In this document: positions 30,576-42,209 of the stretch, piece by piece
Numbering within the stretch: the stretch's first letter is position 1
Layout: every line of letters starts with the position of its first letter
The notes under the pieces: generated by a model
What the model saw: the letters and a program-made list of their open reading frames with translations, nothing else
What the model was told of the DNA's origin: nothing
Databases searched by the model: none
Position numbers and translations under genes: made by a program
Source: Neoarius graeffei
Lineage: Eukaryota; Chordata; Actinopteri; Siluriformes; Ariidae
Direction of reading: 5' to 3'
Assembly (NCBI RefSeq): GCF_027579695.1
Contig: NC_083570.1
Location: 100,204,963 to 100,268,962, forward strand
DNA length: 64,000 bases

Positions 30576-32180
30576 CAGTGGGGCAAAAAAGTATTGAGTC
30601 AGCCACCAATTGTGCAAGTTCTCCCACTTAAAAAGATGAGAGAGGCCTGTAATTTTCATCATAGGTACACTTCAACTATGAGAGACCAAGTAGGGAGAAA
30701 GAATCCAGGAAATCACATTGTAGGATTTTTAATTAATTAATTGGAAAATTCCTTGGTAAAATAAGTATTTGGTCACCTACAAACAAGGAAGATTTCTGGC
30801 TCTCACAGACCTGTAACTTTTTCTTTAAGAGGCTCCTCTGTCCTCCACTCATTACCTGTATTAATGGCACCTGTTTGAACTCATTATCAGTATAAAAGAC
30901 ACCTGTCCACAACCTCAAACAGTCACACTCCAAACTCCACTATGGCCAAGACCAAAGAGCTGTCAAAGGACACCAGAAACAAAATTGTAGACCTGCACCA
31001 GGCTGGGAAGACTGAATCTGCAATAGGTAAGCAGCTTGGTGTGAAGAAATCAACTGTGGGAGCAATTATTAGAAAATGGAAGACATACAAGACCACTGAT
31101 AATCTCCCTCGATCTGGGGCTCCACGCAAGCTCTCACCCCGTGGGGTCAAAATGATCACAAGAACGGTGAGCAAAAATCCCAGAACCGCACGGGGGGACC
31201 TAGTGAATGACCTGCAGAGAGCTGGGACCAAAGTAACAAAGGCTACCATCAGTAACACACTACGCCGCCAGGGACTCAAATCCTGCAGTGCCAGACGTGT
31301 CCCCCTGCTTAAGCCAGTACATGTCCAGGCCTGTCTGAAGTTTGCTAGAGAGCATTTGGATGATCCAGAAGAGGATTGGGAGAATGTCATATGGTCAGAT
31401 GAAACCAAAATAGAACTTTTTGGTAAAAACTCAACTTGTCGTGTTTGGAGGAGAAAGAATGCCGAGTTGCATCCAAAGAACACCATACCTACTGTGAAGC
31501 ATGGGGGTGGAAACATCATGCTTTGGGGCTGTTTTTCTGCAAAGGGACCAGGACGACTGATCCGTGTAAAGGAAAGAATGAATGGGGCCATGTATCATGA
31601 GATTTTGAGTGAAAACCTCCTTCCATCAGCAAGGGCATTGAAGATGAAAGGTGGCTGGGTCTTTCAGCATGACAATGATCCCAAACACACCGCCCGGGCA
31701 ATGAAGGAGTGGCTTCGTAAGAAGCATTTCAAGGTCCTGGAGTGGCCTAGCCAGTCTCCAGATCTCAACCCCATAGAAAATCTTTGGAGGGAGTTGAAAG
31801 TCCGTGTTGCCCAGCGACAGCCCCAAAACATCACTGCTCTAGAGGAGATCTGCATGGAGGAATGGGCCAAAATACCAGCAACAGTGTGTGAAAACCTTGT
31901 GAAGACTTACAGAAAACGTTTGACCTCTGTCATTGCCAACAAAGGGTGTATAACAAAGTATTGAGATGAACTTTTGCTATTGACCAAATACTTATTTTCC
32001 ACCATAATTTGCAAATAAATTATTTAAAAATCAGACAATGCGATTTTCTGGATTTTTTTCCCTCATTTTGTCTCTCATAGTTGAGGTATACCTATGATGA
32101 AAATTACAGGCCTCTCTCATCTTTTTAAGTGGGAGAACTTGCACAATTGGTGACTGACTAAATACTTTTTTGCCCCACTG
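30576..32180 (+). mobile_element. Complete Tc1-family transposon
   Basis: Ends CAGTGGGGCAAAAAAGTATT at both sides, flanked by TA (30574-30575, 32181-32182). The inverted repeats are long: about 110 bp are nearly identical, and an inner repeat (AAATAAGTATTTGGTCA near 30760 and its inverse near 31985) gives an IR/DR layout of about 200 bp as in Sleeping Beauty-type elements. Only a few bases differ between the arms, so the insertion is young. Confidence 0.92.
30942..31964 (+). CDS. Tc1-family transposase, DD34E, apparently intact
   Basis: An uninterrupted 340-aa ORF, the normal length for fish Tc1 transposases. N-terminal paired HTH (residues ~5-110, [18 protein letters not shown] and [10 protein letters not shown] with an AT-hook-like GRPR-type linker), then the catalytic core: D153 ([13 protein letters not shown]), D244 ([11 protein letters not shown]) and E279 ([11 protein letters not shown]) with 34 residues between D244 and E279. 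The glycine-rich box is at ~187-205 ([17 protein letters not shown]). It cuts and pastes the element at TA. The start chosen is the first [15 protein letters not shown], as in relatives. No missing catalytic residue is visible; activity is untested. Confidence 0.93.
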   Translation: MAKTKELSKDTRNKIVDLHQAGKTESAIGKQLGVKKSTVGAIIRKWKTYKTTDNLPRSGAPRKLSPRGVKMITRTVSKNPRTARGDLVNDLQRAGTKVTKATISNTLRRQGLKSCSARRVPLLKPVHVQACLKFAREHLDDPEEDWENVIWSDETKIELFGKNSTCRVWRRKNAELHPKNTIPTVKHGGGNIMLWGCFSAKGPGRLIRVKERMNGAMYHEILSENLLPSARALKMKGGWVFQHDNDPKHTARAMKEWLRKKHFKVLEWPSQSPDLNPIENLWRELKVRVAQRQPQNITALEEICMEEWAKIPATVCENLVKTYRKRLTSVIANKGCITKY

Positions 32181-32182
32181 TA

Positions 32183-33302
32183 GGTGCAGGACATATTCAC
32201 ATGGTCAGGAGTTTACAATACGCAAAGTTGCTTCATTATTCGGAACTTTAGTAGCAACCTTTCCGGGAGTAGAATTTGGGCCCCTATATTATAGAAGTTT
32301 AGAACATGACAAAAATGTAGCCTTAAAAGCTGGTTTTGGACAGTATGAAGAGAAAATGTCACTATTTGCAGAAAGCCTTGAGGAACAGCTGTCAAAAATA
32401 TTGGTCATGGCAGGCCAAACATCACCCCGGTGACAGATGCATCTCATATAGGTTGGGGGGCAACCACCCTTGGAAAGGAGACCCAAGGCCTCTGGTCTGA
32501 AAAAGACAGTGATTGTTATATCAACATTCTTGAACTGCATACCGTTGAAATGGGACTTATGACATTACATAAATACCATGGGAGGAAGCAAGAGTAGAGA
32601 ATGCAATCATAAGACCCATACGCCACGTATGTGGACGCTTTTACTGCAAACTGGGCTCAGCTTACTCATAGTTATGCTTTTCCACCATTCTGTTTAACTG
32701 GTAGGGCTCTACAGAAAATAGTTTTGGAGCAAACAACAGTTATAATAGTACCTTGCTGGACCACATAGCCATGGTTTACAAGACTACTGAGCCTCTTGAT
32801 TGACCAACTCATGGTATTCTGAGTCACCAAGAATGTGCTGTCTCATCCAGGAAAGGGGAATGTCCATCCCCTGAGCCCAAAGCTACAATTACTGGCATGC
32901 AAGGTATCAGGGAACAATTTATTGAGTGCAGCATTCCAGGAGACATTGCCAAAGTCTTCATGTGCTCTTGGTGACCCGGAACACAAAAGTAATATGATGT
33001 TTACATAAAAAAATGGGAGACATTTTGTATTCAAGAGAAAATTAATTAATTGCAACCAGGTGTAAATGAGGTGTTAAAGTTTCTTCATGGTTTTCATATT
33101 CACAAGTCTTCATACTCCACGATTAATACTGCATGTTCTGCGTTGTCAAGCTATCTAATGGGGTTTGAATTTCTTGACTCCCACTTCACCATGGCCAATC
33201 ACCCATTTATAGTACACTACCTCAAAGATGTATTTAATTGCTGCAAGCCAACTCCTTGATATCAAGAGGCATGGGATGTCAGTCCTGTTTTAAGGTACAT
33301 AG
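32183..33302 (+). mobile_element. DIRS RNase H and recombinase region (fossil part)
   Basis: Frames with DASHIGWGATTLGKETQGLW (RNase H-like) and later HSSYSTINTACSALSSYLMG and NHPFIVHYLKDVFNC (tyrosine recombinase core start). Broken; continues beyond the Rex3 fragment. Confidence 0.6.
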
Positions 33303-34852
33303 CCATCACAGGGGCTGAGGTTGCCGAGGTGGTTAAAAAGCTCCTCGGTAGCCGGGCTCCAGGGGTGGATGAGATTCATCCTGAATTTCTGAAGGTGCTG
33401 GATGTTGTTGGGCTGTCTTGGCTGACATGCCTCTTCAACATTGCATGGAGGTCGGGGACAGTGCCTCTGGATTGACAGACTGGGGTGGTGATCCCCCTTT
33501 TTAAAAAGGGGGACCCGAGAGTGTGTTCTAACTATAGGGGGATCACACTTCTCAGCCTCCCTGGGAAAGCCTATGCTGGGGTGCTGGAGAGGAGAGTCTG
33601 GTTGATAGTCGAACCTTGGATTCAGGAGGAACAATGCGGTTTTTGTCCTGGTCGTGGAATACTGGACCAGCTCTTTACCTTTGCAAGGGTACTGGAGGAT
33701 GCATGGGAGTTTGCCCAACCAGTCTACATGTGTTTTGTGGACCTGGAGAAGGCTTATGACCGTGTCCCTTGTGGTGCCCTGTGGGGGGTGCTTCAGGAGT
33801 ATGGGGTTTGGGGCCCACTGCTGCAGGCCATTCGGACCCTGTATGACTGGAGCAGGAGTTTGACCTTGCATTGCTGGCAGTAAGTTGGACTTGTTCCTGG
33901 TACATGTGGGACTCCACCAGGGATGCCCTTTGTCACTGGTTCTGTTCATAACTTTTATGGACAGAATTTCTAGGTGCAGCCAAGGGGTGGAGGGTGTTTG
34001 GTTTGGTGGCATCAGGATTGTGTCTCTGCTTTTTGTGGATGATGTGGTCCTGTTGTTTCATCAGTCTGTGACCTACAGCATGTGCTGGGATGGTTTGCAG
34101 TCGAGTGTGAAGTGGCTGGGATGAGGATCAGCACCTCCAAGTCTGTGGCTATGGCACTCAGCTGGAAACAGGTGGAGTGCCTACTTTGGGTCAGGGGGAG
34201 TTGCTACCTCAGGTGGAGGAGTTTAAGTATCTTGGGGTCTTGTTCAAGAGTGAGGGTAGGGGGAGCAGGAGTTGGACAGACGGATCAGGGCAGCATCAGC
34301 AGTGATGCGGACGCTAAACCGGTCTGTTGTGGTAAAGAGAGAGCTGAGCCAAAAGGCAAAGCTCTCAATTTACTGGTCCATCTATGTTTCCACTCTCACC
34401 TATGGTCACGAGCTGTGGGTAGTGACCGAAAGAATGAGATCGCGGATACAAGTGGTCAAAATGAGTTTTCTCCACAGGGTGTCTGCTTAGAGACAGGGTG
34501 AGAAGCTTGGTCATTCAGGAGAGACTCACAGTAGAACCGCTGCTCCTCCACATCAAAAGGAGTAAGTTGAGGTGGTTTGGGCACCTTGTTAAGATGCCCA
34601 CTGGACACCTCCCAGGGGAGGTTCTCTGGACATGCCCCACCAGGAGGAGACCCCAGGGCAGCCCAAGGACACACTGGAGAGATTACATCTCTTGGCTGGC
34701 CTGGGAACACCTCGGTATTCCCCTGGAAGAGCTGGTGGAGGTGGCCAGGGAGAGGGAAGTCTGGGCTGTTCTGCTTAGTCTGCTACCCCTGCAACCTGGA
34801 CCCAGATAAGCAGCAGAAAATGGATGGATGGATGGATGGATGGATGGATGGA
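33303..34852 (+). mobile_element. Rex3-like LINE, 5'-truncated, old
   Basis: Begins within the connector/RT region and runs to a short 3' UTR and a GATG repeat tail (34818-34852). Recognisable pieces: [46 protein letters not shown] and PGEVLWTCPTRRRP. Multiple stops and frameshifts. It interrupts the DIRS recombinase region. A different subfamily from the (GAGAC)-tailed copies. Confidence 0.85.
34818..34852 (+). repeat. (GATG)n tail of the Rex3 fragment
   Basis: About eight tandem GGAT/GATG units directly after the LINE stop region; tandem GATG is known at Rex3 3' ends. Confidence 0.85.
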
Positions 34853-35429
34853 GAACTGTTATATCCTCTGGGCAAATTATCACTAAAAGAATTAATATTG
34901 AAGCTAGTTATCTTACTAACCTTAACATCAGGACAAAGATGTCAAACACTAACATTTTTGAACACTGACACTATGACAGAAACTGTAGATTACTATTTAT
35001 TCTACATTCACGAGCATGTAAAACAAGACAGACTACGTAAACCTTTTTCCTCATTCTTTGTAAGAAAGTATTCAAAGCAACAATTATGTGTCTACACAAC
35101 CCTGCAACATTACCTTGAGAGAACAAAGCCATTCCGTGACTCTGACCATATGGAATTACTGCTATATTATGTCAAGCCATATCGACCCATTGGCACGAGT
35201 ACTATTGGACGATGGACTGACTGTCCTTGGCACAAGTGGAGTAGATATAATGAAATTCAACCCCACAGTAAAGTCATCCCAACTGATGAGATACTAAGAC
35301 ACATAGGATGGTCACAAGAGGCTACATTTCAGACCTTCTACAACAAACCTATTCATGATGAGAATAAATTTGATAAGGCTGTGTTAGAATAAATTTTTGT
35401 GGAATGGAACTACTGTGTCCATGATTATT

Positions 35430-35812
35430 GCTTTAAAATCTCATGGTAACCAGAAGTGATGTCACCAGAATTTGGTAGAATTGATAAATTAAATGAACCT
35501 TACCTGTAAGGTGAAGCTTGATTGTGATTCTACCAAATCCAGGTGACGCGGTGAGGGTTAACATGCCATCCCTTAAATGCATCTACCCCAACCCCAATTG
35601 CTTTCCCTTTGGTTTGCTTTGCTTATCCTATTCTCTTTTCTATGATAGCTATAATTGTGTCCACAACTTTTTCAAAATCTGATTCTCCACGGTGGCACAT
35701 GTGCATCTTATGTTAACCCCCATCACGTCACCTGGATTTGGTAGAATCACAATCAAACTTCACCTTGCAGGTAAGGCTCATTTAATTTATCAATTTTTCT
35801 AGACATAGTGAG
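35430..35812. repeat. DIRS-end palindrome
   Basis: First an inverted copy of the left DIRS terminus (35432-35478). Then two longer arms face each other: ATTAAATGAACCTTACCTGT... (35485-35550) and the inverse at about 35730-35805, each containing GATTCTACCAAATCCAGGTG. This looks like a second pair of DIRS-type termini around 180 bp of unique DNA (about 35551-35729). No gene. Confidence 0.5.
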
Positions 35813-35905
35813 GTAAAGTTTATTGTTCCACAAGGTTCTGTCTTAGGCCCACTGCTTTATTCTTTATATATGTTACCTCTGGATGATATTATTTGTAATA
35901 ATAAC
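35813..35905 (+). mobile_element. L2 LINE RT fragment, plus strand
   Basis: Translates as VKFIVPQGSVLGPLLYSL then YMLPLDDII, the RT motif region of the L2 family. It lies head-on to the minus-strand L2 copy that follows and is followed by an AT-rich (AATAAC)-like stretch. Confidence 0.65.
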
Positions 35906-35944
35906 ATTAACAATAATAACAATAACATTAACTATAACATTAAC

Positions 35945-38900
35945 AGTCCTAACATAAAGTCAGCTTCGTTGATGCTATAAACCCCCCACCGACGGAAACC
36001 TGAGCAGAAAACCATTCATGACAACCGTAGTCCCAAAGTCAGCAAGTCAACTGCAGTCCTAAAGTCAGCAAGTCAACTGCAGTCCTAGAGTCAAGTCAGC
36101 AAGTCAACTGCAGTCGCCAGCCACAAAAGCACCACTGCAAGAGTCCAGATCGTCCTCCAGGCACGACCCCCAACTGTCCACATGGGGCCACCCTCCACAG
36201 GAGCGATGCAATGAGTCTCCAACCAGACACAGGGCACCAGGATGGATCAGGCAGGTCCGAGGAGCAGAAGAGGTCAGCATCTCGATCCCAGGACCGACAT
36301 GTAACTTAAAGAGACAGATTTATTTTTTTTGGGGGGGGAGAAAACAGGTTGTTAGGTATGCCCAATGTCACCTGAATAAGTATGAACAGTATACATATTG
36401 CACTGAGTACAAGCAGGGACTCTGGCAACTAACTATGACAGCATAACTAAAAGGGGAGAGCCAGAAGGTAACACAGGCATGAGGGAGTCCCGGGACATAA
36501 AGCAGCCAGCCACTACACCATCAACAAACTCGAGTGAGCAAGCGAGTGGGGACTGACAGCATCCATACATCCCAGTTTACCAAAACACACTATGTCTGAG
36601 GACCCTCCAGATCTACTCCTTTACCTCATAAACACCATTAACAAAAGGCTTGACTAAACAGATATGTTTTCAGCCTGGAATTAAACACAGACTGTGTCTG
36701 ATTCCCGAACATTACTTGGAAGACTGTTCCATAACTGTTGGGCTTTGTAAGAAAAGGCTCTGCCCCCTGATGTAGCCTTCACTATATGAGGTACCAGCAG
36801 ATAGCCTGCACCTTTTGATCTAAGTAGGCATTGCGGGTCATAGAGGAGCAGAAGTTCACTCAGGTACTGTGGTGCGAGACCATTCAGTACGTTAAAGGTC
36901 AATAGTAGTACTTTATAATCAATACGAAATTTGATTGGGAGCCAATGCAGTGTGGATAAGACAGGCGTGATGTGGTCATATTTTCTAGTTCTAATAAGGA
37001 CTCTTGCTGCTGCATTTTGAACTAACTGGAGCTTGTTTATGCACTTATTGGAACATCCAGACAGTAAGGCATTACAATAATCCAACCTGGAGGTAATGAA
37101 AGCATGAACTAGTTTTTCTGCGTCATGTAGTAGCATTAAATTTCTTATCTTAGCAATATTTTTGAGATGAAAGAAAGCTATCCAGGTGATGTTATTAATG
37201 TGAGTTTTGAATGAAAGACTGGGGTCAATAATCACTCCGAGGTCTTTTACTGCTGCACGTGAAGAAACAGAAAGGCCATCCAGAGTTACTGTGTAATCAG
37301 AAAACTTACTTCTAGCTGCATGTGGTCCTAGTACAAGTACTTCAGTCTTGTCAGAGTTAAGCAGAAGGAAATTAATAAGCATCCAGTGTCTAATGTCCTT
37401 CACACATTCCTCAATTCTATTAAGCTGGTGTCTCTCATCAGGTTTTGCAGAAACATACAACTGTGTGTCATCAGCATAACAGTGGAAACTAATACAATGT
37501 TTACAAATAATATCACCCAGAGGTAACATATACAGTATAAAGAAAAAAGCAGTGGACCCAAGAGAGAACTTTGTGGAACACCAAACTTTACCTCAGTACA
37601 TCTAAAAATATCACCATTTATATCAACATACTGATAACGATCAGTTAAATAAGACCTGAGCCAGGAGAGAGCCATTCCCTTAACTCCCACACCATTTTCT
37701 AGTCTATCCAGAAGAATGGAATGATCAATGGTATCAAATGCTGCACTAAGGTCAAGCAACACAAGCAGCGAGACAGACCTGATCAGATGCCAACAGTAGG
37801 TCATCTACTACTTTAACCAGAGCTGTCTCTGTGCTATGATGAGGTCTAAATCCTGACTAATACATTTCATGGATGTTATTCCTATGTAAATATAAGCATA
37901 ATTGCTGTGCCACAGCTTTTTCAAGGATCTTGGAGATAAAGGGGAGGTTTGATATTGGCCAATAATTGGACAGCTGACAGGGATCAAGGTCAGGTTTTTT
38001 AATCAGGGGTTTGATAATTGCTAATTTAAAGGATTTGGGTACATAGCCAATCATAAGAGAAAATTTTTTTATTTTTAGAAGCGGTTCAATTACTTCAGGT
38101 ATTATCTGTTTGAATAGACGTGTAGGTAAGGGATCTAGTACACAAGTTGAGGCTTTTGATGCCGAAATTAATGAAAGTAATTCAGTTTCTTTTAGGGGAG
38201 TAAAACATTCTAATTGATGATTTGATACAGTTGTTAACTACAGGGTCACTTACATTGTCTGACCTTAAATTAGTAGTTGGAATTTTTTGTTGGATATTCT
38301 CAATTTTGTCATTAAAAAAATTCATGAAGTCGTTGCTACTACATACTGCAGGTGTGCATGTGTCTATAGTGGACTTATTCCTGGTTAATTTTGCTACAGT
38401 ATTAAATAGGAATCTAGGATTATTTTTGTTATCTTCTATTAGGCAGGAGAGATATGTTGATCTAGCAGCACTAAGAGCTTTTCTATACTTCAGGAAGCTC
38501 TCCTTCCATGCTAATTTGAACACTACCAATTTTGTTTGACGCCATTTACGTTCCAATTTTCGAGTGGCCTGTTTTAATGTGCGAGTGTCATCATTATACC
38601 AGGGTGCTAATTTTTTGTCTCTGACCATTTTCCTTTTAAGAGGAGCTACATTATCTAAGGTATGGCGGAAAGTTGACTCTAAGCATTCAGTTGCCTGATC
38701 AAGTTCTGCAGGGGCTGACAGTGACCCAGTCAAAGTTGATAACTCTGGGAGATCATTTATAAAGCTCTGTGCAGTAGTTGACATGAATGTACATTTAATA
38801 CAGTAGTGTGGTGAGGTGCATATATTATTACCCAGACATATTTTGAATGAGATGAAATAATGATCTGAGATAACTTCAGACTGTGGAAGTGTGGCTATAT

Positions 38901-39855
38901 TTTCTACGTTTAACCTGAATGTTAGTATTAAATTGAGGGTGTGACCACAATTATGGGTCGGTCCTATGACTATGATTAATCCCTACTGAATCTAAAATGG
39001 ACACAGACGCTGTTTTCAAAGGGTCTTCTGGGTTATCGAAGTGAATATTAAAATCTCCGACGACTAAAGCTTTGTCTAAGGAAATAACCAGATCTGAGAT
39101 AAAATCTGAAAATTCAGAAAGAAACTCAGAATATGGCCCCGGGGGCCTGTAAATAATAAGTAACAGAATTAACTGGGTAGACTTATTTTTCGAGGCTACA
39201 TACCGGTACATTATATGAGTATGAAGAACTTCAAATGTATTAAATTTATAACCAGGTTATTGTGTTACACCTAGATAATCATTATAAATAACCGCGACAC
39301 CTCCTCCTCTGCCAGTTAGACGAGGCTGGTGTATATAACTGTATCCAGGAGGACTCGCTTCATTTAATGCTATATATTCATTTGGCTTAATCCATGTTTC
39401 AGTTAAACAAAGTACATTAAACTCCTGATCAGTAATGAATTCATTAACCATTAGTGCTTTAGATGTAAGAGATCTAATATTTAATAGCCCCACCTTTAGA
39501 TCAAAGGTGCTGGCAGCAGCTGTACAGTCAGTATGATTTAATTTTATATTGATTAGGTTACTGGAACAAACTCTCTGAATAGTTCTATGTTTTTGTTTAG
39601 CTCAGGGAACAGACACAGTCTCGATGTAGTGGACCCTGAGTGACAACTCTGTGCAGCTAGCAGACAGTCGGTTTAGTCTGTTTGCTCCCTGGCCTTGGCT
39701 CTGGATTGTCAGAAATTAACTAGGCCTGTTCTGAGACTATAACCTATGCTGCAGGAAATGAGAGCAGCACCTTCCCAAGTGGGATGGATACCATCCTGCC
39801 CTAACAGGCCAGCAGTGCTCTCAAGATTAGCCCAATTATCTATAAAGCCCACACT
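35945..39855 (-). mobile_element. L2-clade LINE, long minus-strand copy, damaged
   Basis: Reading right to left: possible 5' region (39855-39500), endonuclease start (LLNIRSLTSKALMVNEFITD, 39493), endonuclease middle (LLLIIYRPPGPY, VVGDFNIHFDNP, about 39180-38990), connector (38784-38182, LAPWYNDDTRTLKQATRKLE), RT (38054 YWPISNLPFISKILEK; 37740 [15 protein letters not shown]; 37463 [16 protein letters not shown]) and the C-terminal domain to 36681. The frame is broken at several points; the RT motif 37580 reads [12 protein letters not shown]. The 3' UTR is cut at about 35945, before the normal tail. This is the most complete L2 in the window. Confidence 0.85.
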
Positions 39856-39857
39856 AA

Positions 39858-40880
39858 AAAGGGCAAATAAAAAACCCTGTTTGACTGCAAAAGACCTTCA
39901 GAAAGATTTAGCAGACCCTGGAATGGTGGTGCACTGTTCTACTATGCAGTGACACCTGAACAAATATGACCTTCATGGAAGTCATCAGAAGAAAACCTTT
40001 CCTGCATCCTAGCCACAAAATTCAGCATCTGAAGTTTGCAAATGAACATCTAAATAAGCCTGATGCGTTTTGGAAAGAAGTCCTGTGGACTGATGAAATC
40101 AAAATAGAACTTTTTGGCTACAATGTGCAAAGGTATGTTTGGAGAAAAAAGGGTGCCAAATTCCAGGAAAAGAACACCTCTCCAACTCTGAAGCATGGGT
40201 GTGGATCGATCATGCTTTGGGGTTGTGTTGCAGCCAGTGGCACAGGGCGCATTTCATTGGTCGAGGGAAGCATGGATTCGAATAAATACCAGCAAATTCT
40301 GGAAGCAAACATCACGCCATCTGTAAAAAAAAAGTTGAAGTTAAAAAGAGAATGGGTCCTACAATAAGACGATGATCCAAAACACACCTCAAAATCTACA
40401 ATGGAATACCTCAAGAGGCACAAGCTGAAGGTTTTGCCCTGGCCCTCACAGTCCCCTGACCTAAACATCATTGAAAATCTGTGGATAGATCTCAAAAGAG
40501 CAGTGCATGCAAGACAGCCCAAGAACCTTGTAGAACTGGAAGCCTTTTGCAAGGACGAATGTGTGAAAATCCCCCAGGTAAGAACTGAAAGATTATTAGC
40601 TGGCTACAAAAAGTGTTTACAAGCTGTGATACTTGCCAAAGGGGGTGTTACTAGGTACTAACCATGCAGGGTGCCCAAACTTTTGCTTTGGGCCCTTTTC
40701 CTTTTTTGCCATTTTGAAAATGTAAAAGATGAAAATAAAAATTTTTTTTGTTTAAAATATAAAGGGAATGAGTCATCTTTAACTTTGTGCCTTTTGGAGA
40801 TCATTTCATCTTCAACTTGCTTAACTGTTCACAGTAACAGCAATTTTGACCAGGGGTGCCCAAACTTTTGCATACCACTG
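39858..40880 (+). mobile_element. Tc1-like transposon, 5'-truncated, broken
   Basis: Right end GGGTGCCCAAACTTTTGCAT...CCACTG next to TA (40881-40882). The transposase core is seen in frames 39966-40367 (VLWTDEIKIELFG, GSIMLWGCVAASG) and 40401-40661 (SPDLNIIENLW), with a TAA at about 40366 between them just before DDDPKHT, and a frameshift near 39955. The N-terminal DNA-binding half and left end are lost. Confidence 0.85.
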
Positions 40881-40882
40881 TA

Positions 40883-41045
40883 TTTATTGCAGTCTATTTA
40901 TTGTGTTTCTTTCTGTGTTGTTTTGTTCTTATGTTTTTTTTTTATTCCCTGTTCCTTGCATTTTGCACTGCTAGTACCGAGAGCTGCTAAACTGTTTTTC
41001 GTTGTTTCTAAAACAATGACAATAAAGTTCTATCTTATCTTATAC
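40883..41045 (+). mobile_element. LINE 3' tail fragment with (TCTTA)n
   Basis: ATTTTGCACTGCTAGTACCG, CTGCTAAACTGTTTTTCGTT and AATGACAATAAAGTTCTATC then CTTATCTTA; a 3' UTR type widespread at fish LINE ends. No coding part. Confidence 0.5.
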
Positions 41046-41099
41046 AGTAATATATACTGTACATACAGCATAAGAATATAAATTAGTACATCCTACAAG

Positions 41100-41884
41100 G
41101 GATGTCCCATAAAAAGGAATAATAACAAAGTACCAAATAAATAAAAGGCAAAACTAACGACTTTGACTTAAAAGAAATATACTATAAGGGATAAAAGATT
41201 TCTTTGCCCTGTTGGTTCTTAATCTGGGTAAAAACAACCTTCTTCCTGATGGTAAAAGAGAATATTCCAAATTTAAAACGTGTTAAATCAAGTGATATTT
41301 TCCTGGCCGAAGTTAAAACTCGTGCATCGAAAACAAATGAAAGGGGTTCAAAATTAACACCTGCTACTTTGCTGCAGGTAGACACAACATTGTTAAGCTT
41401 AATTTTGTTTCCAACAGAGAGTGATCCATACCAATTCTGTATGCCAAAAGTTAAAACACTGAGAATGAAACAATTCTAAAACAAACTTAACAATTTTTAC
41501 TAACATTAAAAGAGCGAAGCTTCCTCATAAAATAAAGTCTTTGTTGGCATTTGGAGTAAATACATTCGGTGTTACTGTTCCAGTTAAGCTTTTCATTAAT
41601 AATTGTTATGAAATACTTGTATTCAGTCACAGTTTCTACTGGGATATCATCAACCAGGACTGGTTCAAATTGTGATCTATTTTTTCTAAAGTCAATCACA
41701 AGCTCCTTTGTCTTCTTAATGTTGCTCTCAAGAAAGTTGTCAGCACACCAGCCTGTGAATGACGTAATCTCTTGTTGATATGAATCAATACCGGAACCTG
41801 TAATAAGTCCTACAAGCGCTGTCATCTGCAAACTTTATAATGGAACAGGCTGGATCAGAAACAAAACAATCATTAGTGTATGAT
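41100..41884 (-). mobile_element. Rex1-like LINE, 3' part
   Basis: Minus-strand frame 41487-41831 with ALVGLITGSGIDSYQQEIT, FTGWCADNFLESNIKKTKEL and KCQQRLYFMRKLRSFNV (RT end and thumb), followed by a C-terminal remnant to about 41180. The other half lies at 48361-48776; the Ty3/gypsy element sits between. Clade by resemblance to Rex1/Babar; decayed. Confidence 0.6.
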
Positions 41885-42209
41885 TGTAGCGAGAATAGCG
41901 TGTGGGTGGAGCACAGAGGACGGCAGGACAGAGATCAAGGTTCTCAGAAGGCTTTATTGCTGAACTTTTCAGTCTAACAATATTTAAACCAATAGGCAGA
42001 GACACGCACACACACACACACTGTCGTCTCTGCCGGGGAAGAAGCTCCGTTCCGCTCTCCCTTTCCCTCCTTAAGTAGGGCGGTTTACTGGGGAGAACAC
42101 ACACAAAACACAGGTTAATTACACTCAGGTGTAGCGATTCTGCCACTTACCTTCCCCAACTCCGCCCTCCTGTCACAGACCGGCGCTTGACCACGCCCCC
42201 ACTGCCACA
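41885..42209 (-). repeat. 3' LTR of the Ty3/gypsy element
   Basis: Boundary set by TGT...CA ends, the ATGAT duplication and identity with 48038-48360. Contains a short (CA)n tract. Confidence 0.88.

Larger units (their letters stand above)
20620..35480 (+). mobile_element. DIRS-type tyrosine-recombinase retrotransposon, broken fossil
   Basis: Terminal sequence near 20620-20690 (TTCTACC, GGTGACGTCACTT, ACCATGAGAT) recurs inverted at 35432-35478. Parts in order: gag-like frames 22437-23331, RT 29360-29550 and 30173-30575 (FNLKSLNQSV, GYIDDLFYTED), RNase H about 32400-32500 (DASHIGWGATT), tyrosine recombinase about 33060-33300 and 34855-35392 (YVKPYRPIGTSTIGRW, GWSQEATFQTFYNKP). It is interrupted by at least five other elements and broken at several more places. 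Old. Confidence 0.7.
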
